64,000 bases of DNA from Erythrobacter sp. (GTDB lineage: Bacteria > Pseudomonadota > Alphaproteobacteria > Sphingomonadales > Sphingomonadaceae): contig NZ_JASJAP010000006.1 in NCBI RefSeq assembly GCF_030066995.1, positions 124,001 through 188,000 on the forward strand, in the 5' to 3' direction. Under the pieces are notes generated by a model that did not search any database, had not been told where the DNA came from, and saw only the letters and a program-made list of their open reading frames with translations. Positions 9,036 through 18,111 of this stretch are shown one piece after another (the stretch's first letter is position 1; the number at the start of each line of letters is the position of its first letter). The translations under genes were made by a program, and so were the position numbers.

Positions 9036-10129
9036 TGGGCAGGTTGAGAGCCATGACGATCAAGGAATTCTGGGCGCTTATGCGCGACCCGAAGGCGCGC
9101 ATCACTCTAGTCGTGCCGCCGCTGATACAGTTGATCGTCTTCAGTTTTGCCGCGACGCTCGAAGTCAGAAACGTCGAGATCGGCGTGCTCGATCGCTCTC
9201 GCGGCGTCGCGAGCGCAGAGATCGTTTCGCAACTGGCTGGCAGTCCGAACTTTAAGCGCATCGTGCGCCTGAGTTCCGAGGAAGAGCTGCAAGAGGCGAT
9301 TGACACGCAGGAGGTGATCGCGGCCCTTGTCTTCGATGAGGCCTTCGATCGGGCTGTGGCGAGCGGGCAGCCAGCCCTCGTCGGGGTAGTTCTGGACGGT
9401 CGGCGATCCAACGCGGCGCAGATCGTTGGCTCCTATCTCTCTGAAATAGTGGCCGCAGCCGGGGCCGAAGTCAGCCAGAGGCAGGCGGAACCCACAGCCA
9501 TTTCGATCAACTGGTTCAACCCCAATCTGGAGTTTCTCTGGTTCAATCTCCCCAGCCTTATCGTAATCGTGGTTTCGATTGCCGGGCTATCGATCACCGC
9601 TCAAACGGTCGCGCGGGAACGTGAGCTGGGCACCTTTGATCAGCTGATGGTCACCCCTCTTACAACCTGGCAAATTCTGCTGGGCAAGATGATCCCGCCC
9701 TTTATCGTCGGGCTCTTCAACGCCACGGTTTTCCTGATCGCCGCCCCGCTTGTCTTCAACGTTCCTTTTACCGGGTCGCTTGTTCTCTTCTACCTCGGTC
9801 TGTCGGCTTATCTGATGGCGCTAATCGGTGTGGGGATGTTCGTTTCGTCCCTGTCGAAGACCCAGCAGCAGGCATTCCTGGGCTCGTTTGTCGCGACGAT
9901 CCCGATCGTTCTTCTGTCCGGCTTTGCCAGCCCGATTGAGAACATGCCCGACTGGCTGCAAATCCTGACCTACATCAATCCCGCACGATACTTCATGGAC
10001 ATCTCGATCGGTCAATTTCTCAAGGCCCAGCCGGTTGACGTCCTGCTTGCAAACCTTTGGCCGCTCGTCGTGATTGCGGCGGTCACTCTCTCGCTATCGG
10101 GCTGGCTGTTCAGAGCCCGCATGGAGTGA
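9035..10129 (+). CDS. ABC-2 type permease (YbhR-like), second subunit
   Basis: This permease has 364 residues and the same layout as its upstream neighbour: TM1 near residues 25-42, a long periplasmic loop and five C-terminal TMs. The conserved loop is ARERELGTFDQLMVTP. The start at 9035 lies in TGATG with the previous stop. The frame is open much further upstream, but that part overlaps the first permease and is not real protein. The pair is likely a heterodimeric exporter. Drug, solvent or lipid export are all possible and the sequence does not decide. Confidence 0.92.
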   Translation: MGRLRAMTIKEFWALMRDPKARITLVVPPLIQLIVFSFAATLEVRNVEIGVLDRSRGVASAEIVSQLAGSPNFKRIVRLSSEEELQEAIDTQEVIAALVFDEAFDRAVASGQPALVGVVLDGRRSNAAQIVGSYLSEIVAAAGAEVSQRQAEPTAISINWFNPNLEFLWFNLPSLIVIVVSIAGLSITAQTVARERELGTFDQLMVTPLTTWQILLGKMIPPFIVGLFNATVFLIAAPLVFNVPFTGSLVLFYLGLSAYLMALIGVGMFVSSLSKTQQQAFLGSFVATIPIVLLSGFASPIENMPDWLQILTYINPARYFMDISIGQFLKAQPVDVLLANLWPLVVIAAVTLSLSGWLFRARME

Positions 10130-10135
10130 ACACGG

Positions 10136-11569
10136 ATGAAAGCGCGTATTTCTCTTGTTGCCCTGGTTTTTGGCCTTGCGAGTTGCACGACCGTCGGCCC
10201 TAACTACGCGGCGCCCGAGGCGGATATGGCGGACTCTTGGCTCGAAACAGCGGACCCCGGTGCAATCGACCCGGTCTGGTGGAACAAGTTCGACGATCCG
10301 CGATTGGCGGAGCTGATCGAGCAGGCGCTGAGAAATTCGCCGAGCCTTGCAGAGGCCCGGGCTCGTCTCACCGAAGCGCGCGCGAACCGCGACATTGTGC
10401 GCGGCGGGCAAGGGCCCCAGCTATCGGTCGCAGGCTCGGTTACCGAGAACCAATTGAGCGAAGATGGTCAAATTCCTGCAGGAGACATCCCAGGCTTCGA
10501 ACCCGGCTTTTCACTCTTCGATCTTGGCTTTGATTCGAGCTGGGAAATCGATTTCTGGGGTCGCAATACCCGCGATCGAGAAGCGGCTGAAGCTCGCATC
10601 GAAGCTGCTGAGGCGAGGCTGCACGACACGCTGGTGCTGATTACCGGAGAGATCGCGCGCAACTATATGGATTTGCGCGAAGCCCAAGCGGCGCTAGCGG
10701 TCGGCCAAGCTCGCGTGCGCGCATTCGACGAACTTACCCGGCTTACGCAACTTCGCTATGACAGCGGCGAGAGCAGCTTGATCGACCTGCAACGCGCGCG
10801 CTCCGATGCCAATTCAGCGCGCAGCGTCCTGCCTAACCTGAGGGCGCCGGTAAGCGGCGCCGCCTATCGGATCGCAGCGTTGGTAGGGGAGCCGCCCGAG
10901 GCACTTGTGCCGCAGCTTAGAGAAGCCGCCCCAATACCCAACAGTCCGGACAATATCCTGGTCGGCGTTCGCTCCGATCTTTTGCGGCGCAGGCCAGACA
11001 TTCGCGCGGCCGAGCGAGACCTCGCCGCCGCAACCGCTGATGTGGGGTCAGCAACGGCGGATATTTTCCCGCGTTTCTCGCTCATCGGCAGCGTGGGCGT
11101 GCAATCGCGCTCGGTCGACGGCCTCGCCGATGGCGATAATGTGCGCTTCACGGTGGGCCCAAGCTTTTCCTGGCCGCTCTTTTCAGGCGGACGAGTACGC
11201 GCACAGATCCGGGCCGCAGACGCGCGGGCTCAAGCTTCGGCGGCGCGTTACGAGCAGACAGTCCTGGACGCGCTTGCCGATAGCGAAGGGGCGATCAATC
11301 GGTTCCTTGAGGCTCAGCGAGCGCAGACAGAAGCGCTGCGTGCAGAGGAAGCCGAGAAGGCGTCGTTCGCCCTCTCGAAGCGTCGCGCTGAAACGGGAGA
11401 GGATGATCGACTTGCACTTCAAAACGCCCGGCTCGCGCTGCTTTCGACTCAGGAAGCAGCGCGCACCGCGGAGGCTGAAACCGCTCGGGCTGCTGCTTCG
11501 GTATTCAAAGCTCTGGGCGGAGCCTGGCAGGCCGAACTGGTACCGTTGGAACCGTCACCTGACAGCTAG
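10136..11569 (+). CDS. Outer-membrane efflux lipoprotein (NodT/OprM family)
   Basis: This outer-membrane channel has 477 residues. It has a lipoprotein signal peptide with lipobox GLASC, Cys17 being the acylated residue, then the family start TTVGPNYAAPE. Two homologous halves with long Ala/Arg/Glu-rich helices follow (for example ARARLTEARANRDIV and AERDLAAATADVGSA). These match the TolC-like trimeric barrel-tunnel fold. It follows the second permease by 6 bases and completes a five-gene efflux operon. A small hairpin at about 11885-11905 beyond the stop is weak. Confidence 0.93.
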   Translation: MKARISLVALVFGLASCTTVGPNYAAPEADMADSWLETADPGAIDPVWWNKFDDPRLAELIEQALRNSPSLAEARARLTEARANRDIVRGGQGPQLSVAGSVTENQLSEDGQIPAGDIPGFEPGFSLFDLGFDSSWEIDFWGRNTRDREAAEARIEAAEARLHDTLVLITGEIARNYMDLREAQAALAVGQARVRAFDELTRLTQLRYDSGESSLIDLQRARSDANSARSVLPNLRAPVSGAAYRIAALVGEPPEALVPQLREAAPIPNSPDNILVGVRSDLLRRRPDIRAAERDLAAATADVGSATADIFPRFSLIGSVGVQSRSVDGLADGDNVRFTVGPSFSWPLFSGGRVRAQIRAADARAQASAARYEQTVLDALADSEGAINRFLEAQRAQTEALRAEEAEKASFALSKRRAETGEDDRLALQNARLALLSTQEAARTAEAETARAAASVFKALGGAWQAELVPLEPSPDS

Positions 11570-11936
11570 GCGTCATCTTGGGTGAAGGCGGCTAACTTGC
11601 GGGGAATGAGCCGACCTGGCGCGCAACTGCGTTGAAATTCCAGCGATGCTTGAGGGGGGAGTCACCAAATCTTGCCGGATCGCTTGCCGAAGTCGGGCGC
11701 TTTTCTTTGACCTGCTTGCCTGACAAGTCCTCCACCTGAGCTTAGTCCGTTCCTGACGAAGGAGACAAACGATCTTCGCGTCGTTGGCCTCCGCTCGGCA
11801 GGTGCTGGAGCACGACAAAAAACCACTTGCGGCCCCGCTCTAGTCTTGGGAACAAACCCCCGAATGAGGTGGAAGCGGGTTTGAACGGCAAACCGTCTTT
11901 GCCCGCCGCGGCACGTGGTGATCGGTGGCTTGGGCG
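11570..11936. other. Intergenic stretch between convergent genes
   Basis: No supported gene is seen. It separates the end of the efflux operon from the convergent monooxygenase gene, and marks the left edge of the accessory catabolic region. One short dyad (GGCAAA-N5-TTTGCC near 11887) could serve as a weak terminator. Confidence 0.5.
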
Positions 11937-13544
11937 TTAATTCAGGACGAGTGGCTCGTAGCCTTTGGCTGCGATCTCGTCGCAGGAATCGCGATATCGT
12001 TTGAAGCCGCCTGTATAGACGGTCAGCCCCCTGGGTTTTCCTTGTATGTTGGCGCCCGTGTACCAAGTCTTCGCTTTCGACACCAATGTCAGTTCCGCCA
12101 AGGAGCGAACCTCATCCATCCATTGGTCTTCGGCTTCTTGAGTCACTTCGAAACAATGTTGGCCAGTTTCGGAAATGTGATCGATCAGTGCACAAATCCA
12201 ATCGACATTCTGCTCATTGAGCGAAATGATGTTCGCGAGAACCGCCGGGCCATTCGGGCCGCATATGAGGAACATATTGGGAAAACCGTGCATCATCATG
12301 CCAAGGTAGGATGATGCACCGTCCGCCCACTTGTCTGCCAATGGCAGCCCCCCTTTTCCCGTGACCTCGAAATTGAGCAAGGCCCCCGTCATTCCGTCAA
12401 AGCCGGTCGCGATGATGAGGGCATCCAGCTCCACGGTCTCATTCTGAGTATGGACCGCGTTGTCGGAGAGACGCTCGATTTCGTTCCCGATACAATCGAT
12501 GAGGTGCACGTTCGGTTGGTTGAACGCCTCATAATAGTGTGTGTCGAGGCACGGGCGGCGGGCGAAAATGGGATAGCCGCGTGGGATCAGCTTTTCGGCT
12601 GTCTCGGGGTCTTTGACGACTTGCCTGATTTTGCCGCGAACAAATTCCGCAACTTCTTCATTCGCTTCCTCGTTGATCAAGAGATCGGAAAACGTGCCAA
12701 GAAACGCGAGGCCGCCCTGCTTCCAGGCGTCTTCCATGAGCGACTGGCGTTGTTCGAGCGGGATGCTGAAATATGGTCTGGTCGATTGGGGGCGGACGCC
12801 GCCTAGCGGACTGTTGTATGCGACCGATCGAATTTGCGGATAGTGCCGCTTCAACTCGCTCGTGAATTCGTCGTCAAACTTGGTGTTGCGCATTGGCATT
12901 GTGAAGCTTGGAGTGCGCTGAAAGACATAGAGTTCTTTGGCCTCTTTCGCGACTTCGGGGACAACCTGGATCCCTGTCGAGCCCGTGCCGATCAGCCCCA
13001 CCCGCTTCCCTTCGAAGCTGACATTCTCTTTTGGCCAGCTGGCCGTGCGATAGAGTTCGCCCTTGAAGTTTGAAAGCGGCCCGAATTCAGGCTCTTTCGG
13101 CACAGAAAGGGGCCCTGTTGCCATGATGCAGTAGGTTGCTTCGAAGACGTCGCCTTTGTCCGTGGCGACAATCCATAGACTGCGATCGTCATCCCACTTC
13201 GCGCTTACCACCCTGGTTTCGAACTGGAATAAGGGCCTGAGATTCAGTCGGTCAGCCACGAACTTGGCATAGGCAAGAATCTCCGGCTGAGCCGCAAACT
13301 GCTCGCTCCAGGTCCATTCCTGCTCAATCTCCCTCGAAAAGCCATAGCTGTAGTCGACACTCATGAGGTCGCAGCGAGCGCCCGGATATCTATTCCAGTA
13401 CCAAACGCCCCCAACATCATCGGCCGCTTCGAACCCGACAAAGTCCAATCCCATCTCGCGCAGCTTGTAGGCCATGTACATGCCGCCAAACCCGGCCCCC
13501 ACAACCACGGCATCAAGTTTACGGATAGATTTCATTTCAGGCAT
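11937..13544 (-). CDS. Flavin monooxygenase, Baeyer-Villiger type, with altered fingerprint
   Basis: This predicted FAD- and NADPH-dependent monooxygenase has 535 residues. It would insert oxygen next to a ketone to give an ester or lactone. It has an FAD Rossmann motif GAGFGG at about 16-21, the second BVMO motif GGVWYWNRYPGARCD at about 45-59, and an NADP Rossmann motif GTGSTG. The classic fingerprint F-x-G-x3-H-x3-W-P is present as FKGELYRTASWP, with Arg where His is expected. I place the start at the ATG 13544; a GTG at 13574 is also in frame. It sits in a region rich in acyl-CoA enzymes, consistent with alicyclic ketone catabolism. Another flavin monooxygenase activity is possible given the His loss. 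Confidence 0.87.
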   Translation of the reverse strand: MPEMKSIRKLDAVVVGAGFGGMYMAYKLREMGLDFVGFEAADDVGGVWYWNRYPGARCDLMSVDYSYGFSREIEQEWTWSEQFAAQPEILAYAKFVADRLNLRPLFQFETRVVSAKWDDDRSLWIVATDKGDVFEATYCIMATGPLSVPKEPEFGPLSNFKGELYRTASWPKENVSFEGKRVGLIGTGSTGIQVVPEVAKEAKELYVFQRTPSFTMPMRNTKFDDEFTSELKRHYPQIRSVAYNSPLGGVRPQSTRPYFSIPLEQRQSLMEDAWKQGGLAFLGTFSDLLINEEANEEVAEFVRGKIRQVVKDPETAEKLIPRGYPIFARRPCLDTHYYEAFNQPNVHLIDCIGNEIERLSDNAVHTQNETVELDALIIATGFDGMTGALLNFEVTGKGGLPLADKWADGASSYLGMMMHGFPNMFLICGPNGPAVLANIISLNEQNVDWICALIDHISETGQHCFEVTQEAEDQWMDEVRSLAELTLVSKAKTWYTGANIQGKPRGLTVYTGGFKRYRDSCDEIAAKGYEPLVLN

Positions 13545-13690
13545 CGTTCCCAGGTTCCTGTGTGAATTTGTCACTTCAAAGCCAAAGTCCGGTTAGTCGA
13601 ACCAGCCACCATCGATTACGCACTGCGCTCCATGGGTGTCCGACGGTCGAGCTAGTTTACAGACTCGACCGCCGGACGGGAGAGCCCTGA

Positions 13691-15877
13691 TCAGTAGTCG
13701 AATTTTATTTCAAGTCCGACTATGCGTCCCCGGTTGATCGAAGAGAACGTCGAGCCCGGGAAGAACGGCAACGGCGATACGTTGCCCTCGGTTTGATCGT
13801 TGAGCAGGTTGCGACCGTAGAGGGATAGGGTCCACCGGGCGTCGGCAGAAGTGACTGAGATGTTTCCATCAATCATGTCCGCCATACTGAGCAATCCGGT
13901 GTTGGCGTCATTCGAAAAAGACTCATCCCGGTGTGAATAGCCGAGCCTTGCGCTAAACCCTTCCCCACCTCGAAACTCATGTTCAAACGCTGCGGCGATA
14001 CCATAGGTCCACGGTGCCAGTCGGGGAGGGCTTAGATCGAGGTCCGCCTGGTCGACGACGCCATCAGCGTTCAGATCGAAGAAGACCTCCTGATAGTCAC
14101 CGTCAACATAGCCAAGCTGCCCCGAGAGGGTGAGGTGTTCACCAATGCGAAGCTGCGCCTCGGCTTCGACGCCGCGAATACGCAAATCGGCAGAGTTCCG
14201 GATCACCTGAGTTGTCCCCAACGGCAACACCGGCTGGATGATTTCCCTCTGGAGATCAGAGACATCGGTCTGGAACAAAGAAAGGTTCACCCTCGCGATC
14301 CCGCCTATGTCCTGCTTCAGGCCAACTTCCCAGGCGTTCTGCTGCTCCGGATCGTAGGGGCCAGGGTCAAACTGAGTTGTGCCGTTGCGGAAGTTGTAGC
14401 CGCCCGAACGAAAGCCCCTCGCAAAAAAGGCGTAAGCCTGGGTTTGCTCGGTCGGTTGCCATTGAACTCCGAGCTTGAATGTCGGGTCGGTCCACGATTC
14501 TTTATCGGCGAAACCGTATGCGCTGCACGTTCTTGCGACGAGGGGGTCGCACAGATCACCGCTGAGATTGGCGACGAGTACGTCTTTAACCTCATGGGAT
14601 AAGCGGAATCCCGCGTTGATGGTCCAAGTGTCGGTCAGGTGCCAATCGGTAGATACAAAGGCCCCATATGTCTGCTGATCCTGACGGCCACCGCCGGAGA
14701 CGTTCAATGTCCCTGCAAAAAGGCGTCGGCGTTCGACATAATTTATGTCCTGTTCAAAATAGTACAGCCCGGCTGTCACATCGAAATCGCCGAAGGTTCC
14801 GGCGTACCGCAGTTCGTTACTGAACTGGCTTTGTCCGGTGAACGTATCGGCGTGAAAGACAAAATCGGGTGAGGAGTCGATATCGCTGATTACGGTCGCC
14901 GAGTACTCGCGATAACCTGCGATGTTGGTAATCACACCATCGCCAAAAGCGGTGTCGATGTTGATTTCGAGCGACGCTTGATCCCAACCGCTGTCGTTCA
15001 ATCCTTCCTCATCAACGCTGACGCGAAAACTCTCCCGCGGGAAGAGTCCGAAATTGCTGACGACCGCGCCATCGCCATCGACCTCGCCGTGCTCATAGCG
15101 CCCGATGATCTCGACCGTATCGGTGGGCGTGAACTTGAGCGCGCCGCGCATTATGAGTGTTTCGCTCGCACCGAAATCGTTGTTTCCATTGAATTCGTTG
15201 GTGAAATAGCCTTTGTCATCGTTGTAGAAGACAGCAACCTTTGCGCTTAGCGTGTCCTCGATCAGCGGGCCGCTGATGGAGGCGCTTGCGATCGTGGCTG
15301 GCCCGCTCTCACGCGCCAGTCGCGCGTCTATCCGAAGTTCGTCGCTCGGCGCCTTGGTGCGCACCACAACCGCCCCACCGGTCACGTTACGGCCAAACAA
15401 AAGCCCCTGTGGCCCGCGCAAGACCTCGATCCCTTCAAGATCGAACGTGTCAAACAGAATCCCGGCGCTGATACCCATATAAACGCCATCTACGAACACA
15501 CCAACGGTCGGGTCGATTGATGGAATGGAACTGTTGATCCCTAGGCCGCGGATCGAGAAATTCGCAAAGCCAGGAGCCGTGCCGACATCTTCGAATTGTA
15601 CGTTTGGTGCACTGAAACTCAGATTCTCGAGACTGCGTACCTTCTGCTCGTCGAGCTGATCCGCGCCGAACGCGGTTACGGCGATCGGCACATCCTGCAC
15701 ATCCTGAGCCTGGGCGCTTTTGGTGGCGGTAACGATGATTGTGGCAAAGCCCTCGTCTTCCTCATCCTGTGCGCTCTCGGCGTCTGCCTCCTGAGCTATA
15801 GCCGGGCTTAGCCAGGTTGTAGCGAGCAACGATGCGCAAATCGGAAGCGCGATCCGACCCCTGTTGAACTTCCTCAT
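13691..15877 (-). CDS. TonB-dependent outer-membrane receptor
   Basis: The protein has 728 residues with signal peptide 1-27 (ending PAIAQ). A TonB-box-like segment ATIIVTATKS is followed by a plug domain (IAVTAFGADQLDEQ ... EVLRGPQGLLFGRNVTGGAVVV). A 22-strand barrel ends with aromatic residue FDY at the C-terminus. It belongs to the sphingomonad group of FecA/CirA-like receptors that often accompany catabolic genes and import their substrates. The ATG at 15877 has GGGGGAGGGG upstream. It reads divergently from the old yellow enzyme gene, with a nested palindrome between them. The ligand cannot be read from sequence. Confidence 0.93.
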   Translation of the reverse strand: MRKFNRGRIALPICASLLATTWLSPAIAQEADAESAQDEEDEGFATIIVTATKSAQAQDVQDVPIAVTAFGADQLDEQKVRSLENLSFSAPNVQFEDVGTAPGFANFSIRGLGINSSIPSIDPTVGVFVDGVYMGISAGILFDTFDLEGIEVLRGPQGLLFGRNVTGGAVVVRTKAPSDELRIDARLARESGPATIASASISGPLIEDTLSAKVAVFYNDDKGYFTNEFNGNNDFGASETLIMRGALKFTPTDTVEIIGRYEHGEVDGDGAVVSNFGLFPRESFRVSVDEEGLNDSGWDQASLEINIDTAFGDGVITNIAGYREYSATVISDIDSSPDFVFHADTFTGQSQFSNELRYAGTFGDFDVTAGLYYFEQDINYVERRRLFAGTLNVSGGGRQDQQTYGAFVSTDWHLTDTWTINAGFRLSHEVKDVLVANLSGDLCDPLVARTCSAYGFADKESWTDPTFKLGVQWQPTEQTQAYAFFARGFRSGGYNFRNGTTQFDPGPYDPEQQNAWEVGLKQDIGGIARVNLSLFQTDVSDLQREIIQPVLPLGTTQVIRNSADLRIRGVEAEAQLRIGEHLTLSGQLGYVDGDYQEVFFDLNADGVVDQADLDLSPPRLAPWTYGIAAAFEHEFRGGEGFSARLGYSHRDESFSNDANTGLLSMADMIDGNISVTSADARWTLSLYGRNLLNDQTEGNVSPLPFFPGSTFSSINRGRIVGLEIKFDY

Positions 15878-16002
15878 ATGTCTGTCCCCTCCCCCTGAGA
15901 AGCTCTTGGCTTCTTCCGGTCGTGCAATTCTTGTGACTGCGACCGTGCCATGAGCAGGCAAAAGGGTTGGGCAAGCAACGCTGAGACAGTGAGCCGATAG
16001 AA

Positions 16003-16033
16003 AATCACAAGAACGATAATCGCATTTGTGATT
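16003..16033. promoter_or_regulatory. Nested palindrome in divergent promoter region
   Basis: AATCACAA at 16003-16010 and TTGTGATT at 16026-16033 form perfect 8-base arms. A second palindrome, CGATAATCG at 16014-16022, shares the same centre at 16018. It lies between the divergent TonB receptor and old yellow enzyme genes, the expected place for a shared operator. The binding protein is unknown. Confidence 0.5.
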
Positions 16034-16128
16034 GTCGAGGCGCCGCGAGAGCGACGCGCCTGCGAGCTCGGCCACCTTTGTAGACGGGCGCCTGGTATTG
16101 GCAAACGCGGGATGAGGAGCCTCGCATC

Positions 16129-17247
16129 ATGGGTCTGGGCTGCCAGAACAGCGCGCTTTTCAGCAGGGCAAAGCTCGGCTCGCTCGAGCTCGCGAACCGC
16201 ATCGTCATGGCGCCGATGACGAGATCGCGATCGCCTGGCGGAATTCCTGGCGAGGCAATGGCGGATTATTACGCCCGCCGAGCCCGCGCTGGTGTCGGAC
16301 TGATCATTACCGAGGGAACATCGATCGATCGGCCATTCGCACTCGATGATCCGAATGTCCCCAGATTCCATGGCGCAGAAGCGCTCAACGCCTGGTCCGG
16401 AGTTGTTGCCGCCGTTCACGCCGAAGGTGGGAAGATCATTCCTCAACTATGGCATGTGGGCGCTTTCGCGGGAGCGCGCTCGGCATGGGACGAGGACGAA
16501 CCCGGGATAGAGTCTCCCAGCGGTCTCCAGGCGCCAGACCATGCTCGCGGACATGCAATGACACAGGCCGACATCGACGCAGCGATTGCAGCTTACGAAG
16601 CGGCCGCAAAAAACGCGGTGGAACTCGGCTTTGACGGTGTGGAGATCCATGGCGCTCATGGATATCTGATCGATCAATTCATGTGGGAAGAGACCAATAA
16701 TCGGGCTGACCTCTATGGAGGTTCCGACATCGCGTCTCGAATGCGGTTTGCCGCCGAGGTGGTCACCGCCGTCCGAAGGGCCGTACCAACCGATTTCCCG
16801 GTACTTTTCCGTTTCTCGCAATTCAAACAACAGGACTACACGGCTAGACTCGCTCAAACACCTGCCGAGCTTGAAGCCGTTTTGCAGCCTCTGGTTGATG
16901 CAGGTGTGTCTGTCTTTCACGCGTCCCAGAGGCGCTTTTGGGATCCGGAATTCGACGGGTCCGACCTGAACCTTGCTGGCTGGGCGAAGAAGGTATCTGG
17001 GCTGCCGAGCGTAACGGTGGGGTCGGTCGGTCTGAGCGGCGATTACATCTCGAACCGGGCGAACGGAGAAGTGTCCGAGCCGTCATCGCTGGACCGGTTG
17101 CTCGAGCGACTGGAAGCAGAGGAGTTCGATCTGGTCGCCGTGGGACGCGCCCTGCTGATGGACCCGTTCTGGGTCGAGAAAATCCGGGATGGACGCGAGA
17201 ACGAGCTTAAGCCGTTCGATATCTCCGCTCTGTCCGAGTATTATTGA
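16129..17247 (+). CDS. Old yellow enzyme family NAD(P)H:flavin oxidoreductase
   Basis: This FMN-dependent ene-reductase has 372 residues and is a TIM barrel. It begins with the family segment LELANRIVMAPMTRSRS. QLWHVG and the HGAHGYLIDQFMWEETNNR segment, carrying the usual substrate-binding His pair and flavin contacts, are present. The C-terminal VAVGRALLMDPFWVEKI matches the phosphate-binding end. Family members reduce the C=C bond of enones or nitro groups using NADPH. In this neighbourhood, reduction of a cyclic enone before Baeyer-Villiger oxidation is a reasonable guess. It is the only plus-strand gene within this part of the catabolic region before 22815. Confidence 0.92.
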   Translation: MGLGCQNSALFSRAKLGSLELANRIVMAPMTRSRSPGGIPGEAMADYYARRARAGVGLIITEGTSIDRPFALDDPNVPRFHGAEALNAWSGVVAAVHAEGGKIIPQLWHVGAFAGARSAWDEDEPGIESPSGLQAPDHARGHAMTQADIDAAIAAYEAAAKNAVELGFDGVEIHGAHGYLIDQFMWEETNNRADLYGGSDIASRMRFAAEVVTAVRRAVPTDFPVLFRFSQFKQQDYTARLAQTPAELEAVLQPLVDAGVSVFHASQRRFWDPEFDGSDLNLAGWAKKVSGLPSVTVGSVGLSGDYISNRANGEVSEPSSLDRLLERLEAEEFDLVAVGRALLMDPFWVEKIRDGRENELKPFDISALSEYY

Positions 17248-17268
17248 GCCACGCTCTCGGCGGCCAAT

Positions 17269-18042
17269 CTACAGGATTTGCACAGACTGACTGGCCGTCG
17301 CCAGGAGCGCACCTTCGGCGCTGAACAGGCGCATTTCACCATGCGCCAATCGAGAGTTCGCGGCTAATGTCTGCATCTCGCACAGGACCCACTCAGTATC
17401 GACCGCAGCCACGACCCGCAAATGGTTGTCGAGGCTAGCTCCGCCACCGACACGCCCAACACAATGGCCAATTCCTCCCGGCAAAAGGTCTGCAAAAAGG
17501 CACAGCTGAACAGTATCGAGAGCCCCGCCATCTCGTGTTCGAGCCCAAAGTGTCGTGACGCCAGTGTCATCACAAGGCGCGCCTTGAGCGTAGCGAATGT
17601 CCAAGCGCTTGAGCAGCCGTCCGCGTTGATCCTGAGGCGGAAACCCATCCCATTGCGGGCAATCCTCAGGTGAGGCCGGATTGCTCGCCGGCTTGCGCCA
17701 GCGCCTGGTCGCCTCGGGCACATCTTCGGACAACGCACCAAGACTTTCCATTACAACCCGGCCATCGACAGTGCCGACGGCTCTGGCCCGCTGCAGCTGG
17801 CGCCCCTTCTTGGGGAACTCGACCTCGATCAGCAGTTCGCTTCCGTAGGAGATTGACCGGTAGAAGTGCGTATCAAGGATGGTGATGTACGCAGAGCAGG
17901 ACTTCTCCATTGCCTTGGCCGCCGCTGCGGCTGCGGCGCCGCCGAAGAGGAAACAATGCCCGATCGGCCCAACGCAGTGTCTCTCGTCCGCCACCAGACG
18001 GAATCGAGCGGTGCCTTGGGGTTCGAGGTCTATGAAGGACAT
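17269..18042 (-). CDS. TesB-like acyl-CoA thioesterase / hotdog-fold protein
   Basis: The protein has 257 residues and the look of two fused hotdog domains. The N-terminal half carries the tract HCFLFGGAAAAAAAKAMEK and the C-terminal half has ASLDNHLRVVAA with the paired Asp-Asn-His. It resembles the acyl-CoA thioesterase proteins found beside acyl-CoA ligase and dehydrogenase genes in steroid and terpenoid clusters. It could release a CoA intermediate or act as a hydratase-like partner. I choose the ATG at 18042, though its ribosome binding site is weak; a TTG at 18102 would shorten the gap to the upstream ligase gene to 9 bases. Confidence 0.7.
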   Translation of the reverse strand: MSFIDLEPQGTARFRLVADERHCVGPIGHCFLFGGAAAAAAAKAMEKSCSAYITILDTHFYRSISYGSELLIEVEFPKKGRQLQRARAVGTVDGRVVMESLGALSEDVPEATRRWRKPASNPASPEDCPQWDGFPPQDQRGRLLKRLDIRYAQGAPCDDTGVTTLWARTRDGGALDTVQLCLFADLLPGGIGHCVGRVGGGASLDNHLRVVAAVDTEWVLCEMQTLAANSRLAHGEMRLFSAEGALLATASQSVQIL

Positions 18043-18111
18043 GAAGTGTGATCGGCTATGCTCTTGGTCAACACGGCGAAGCGATCGCGTTCTTTCGAGC
18101 AAGCACGCGGC

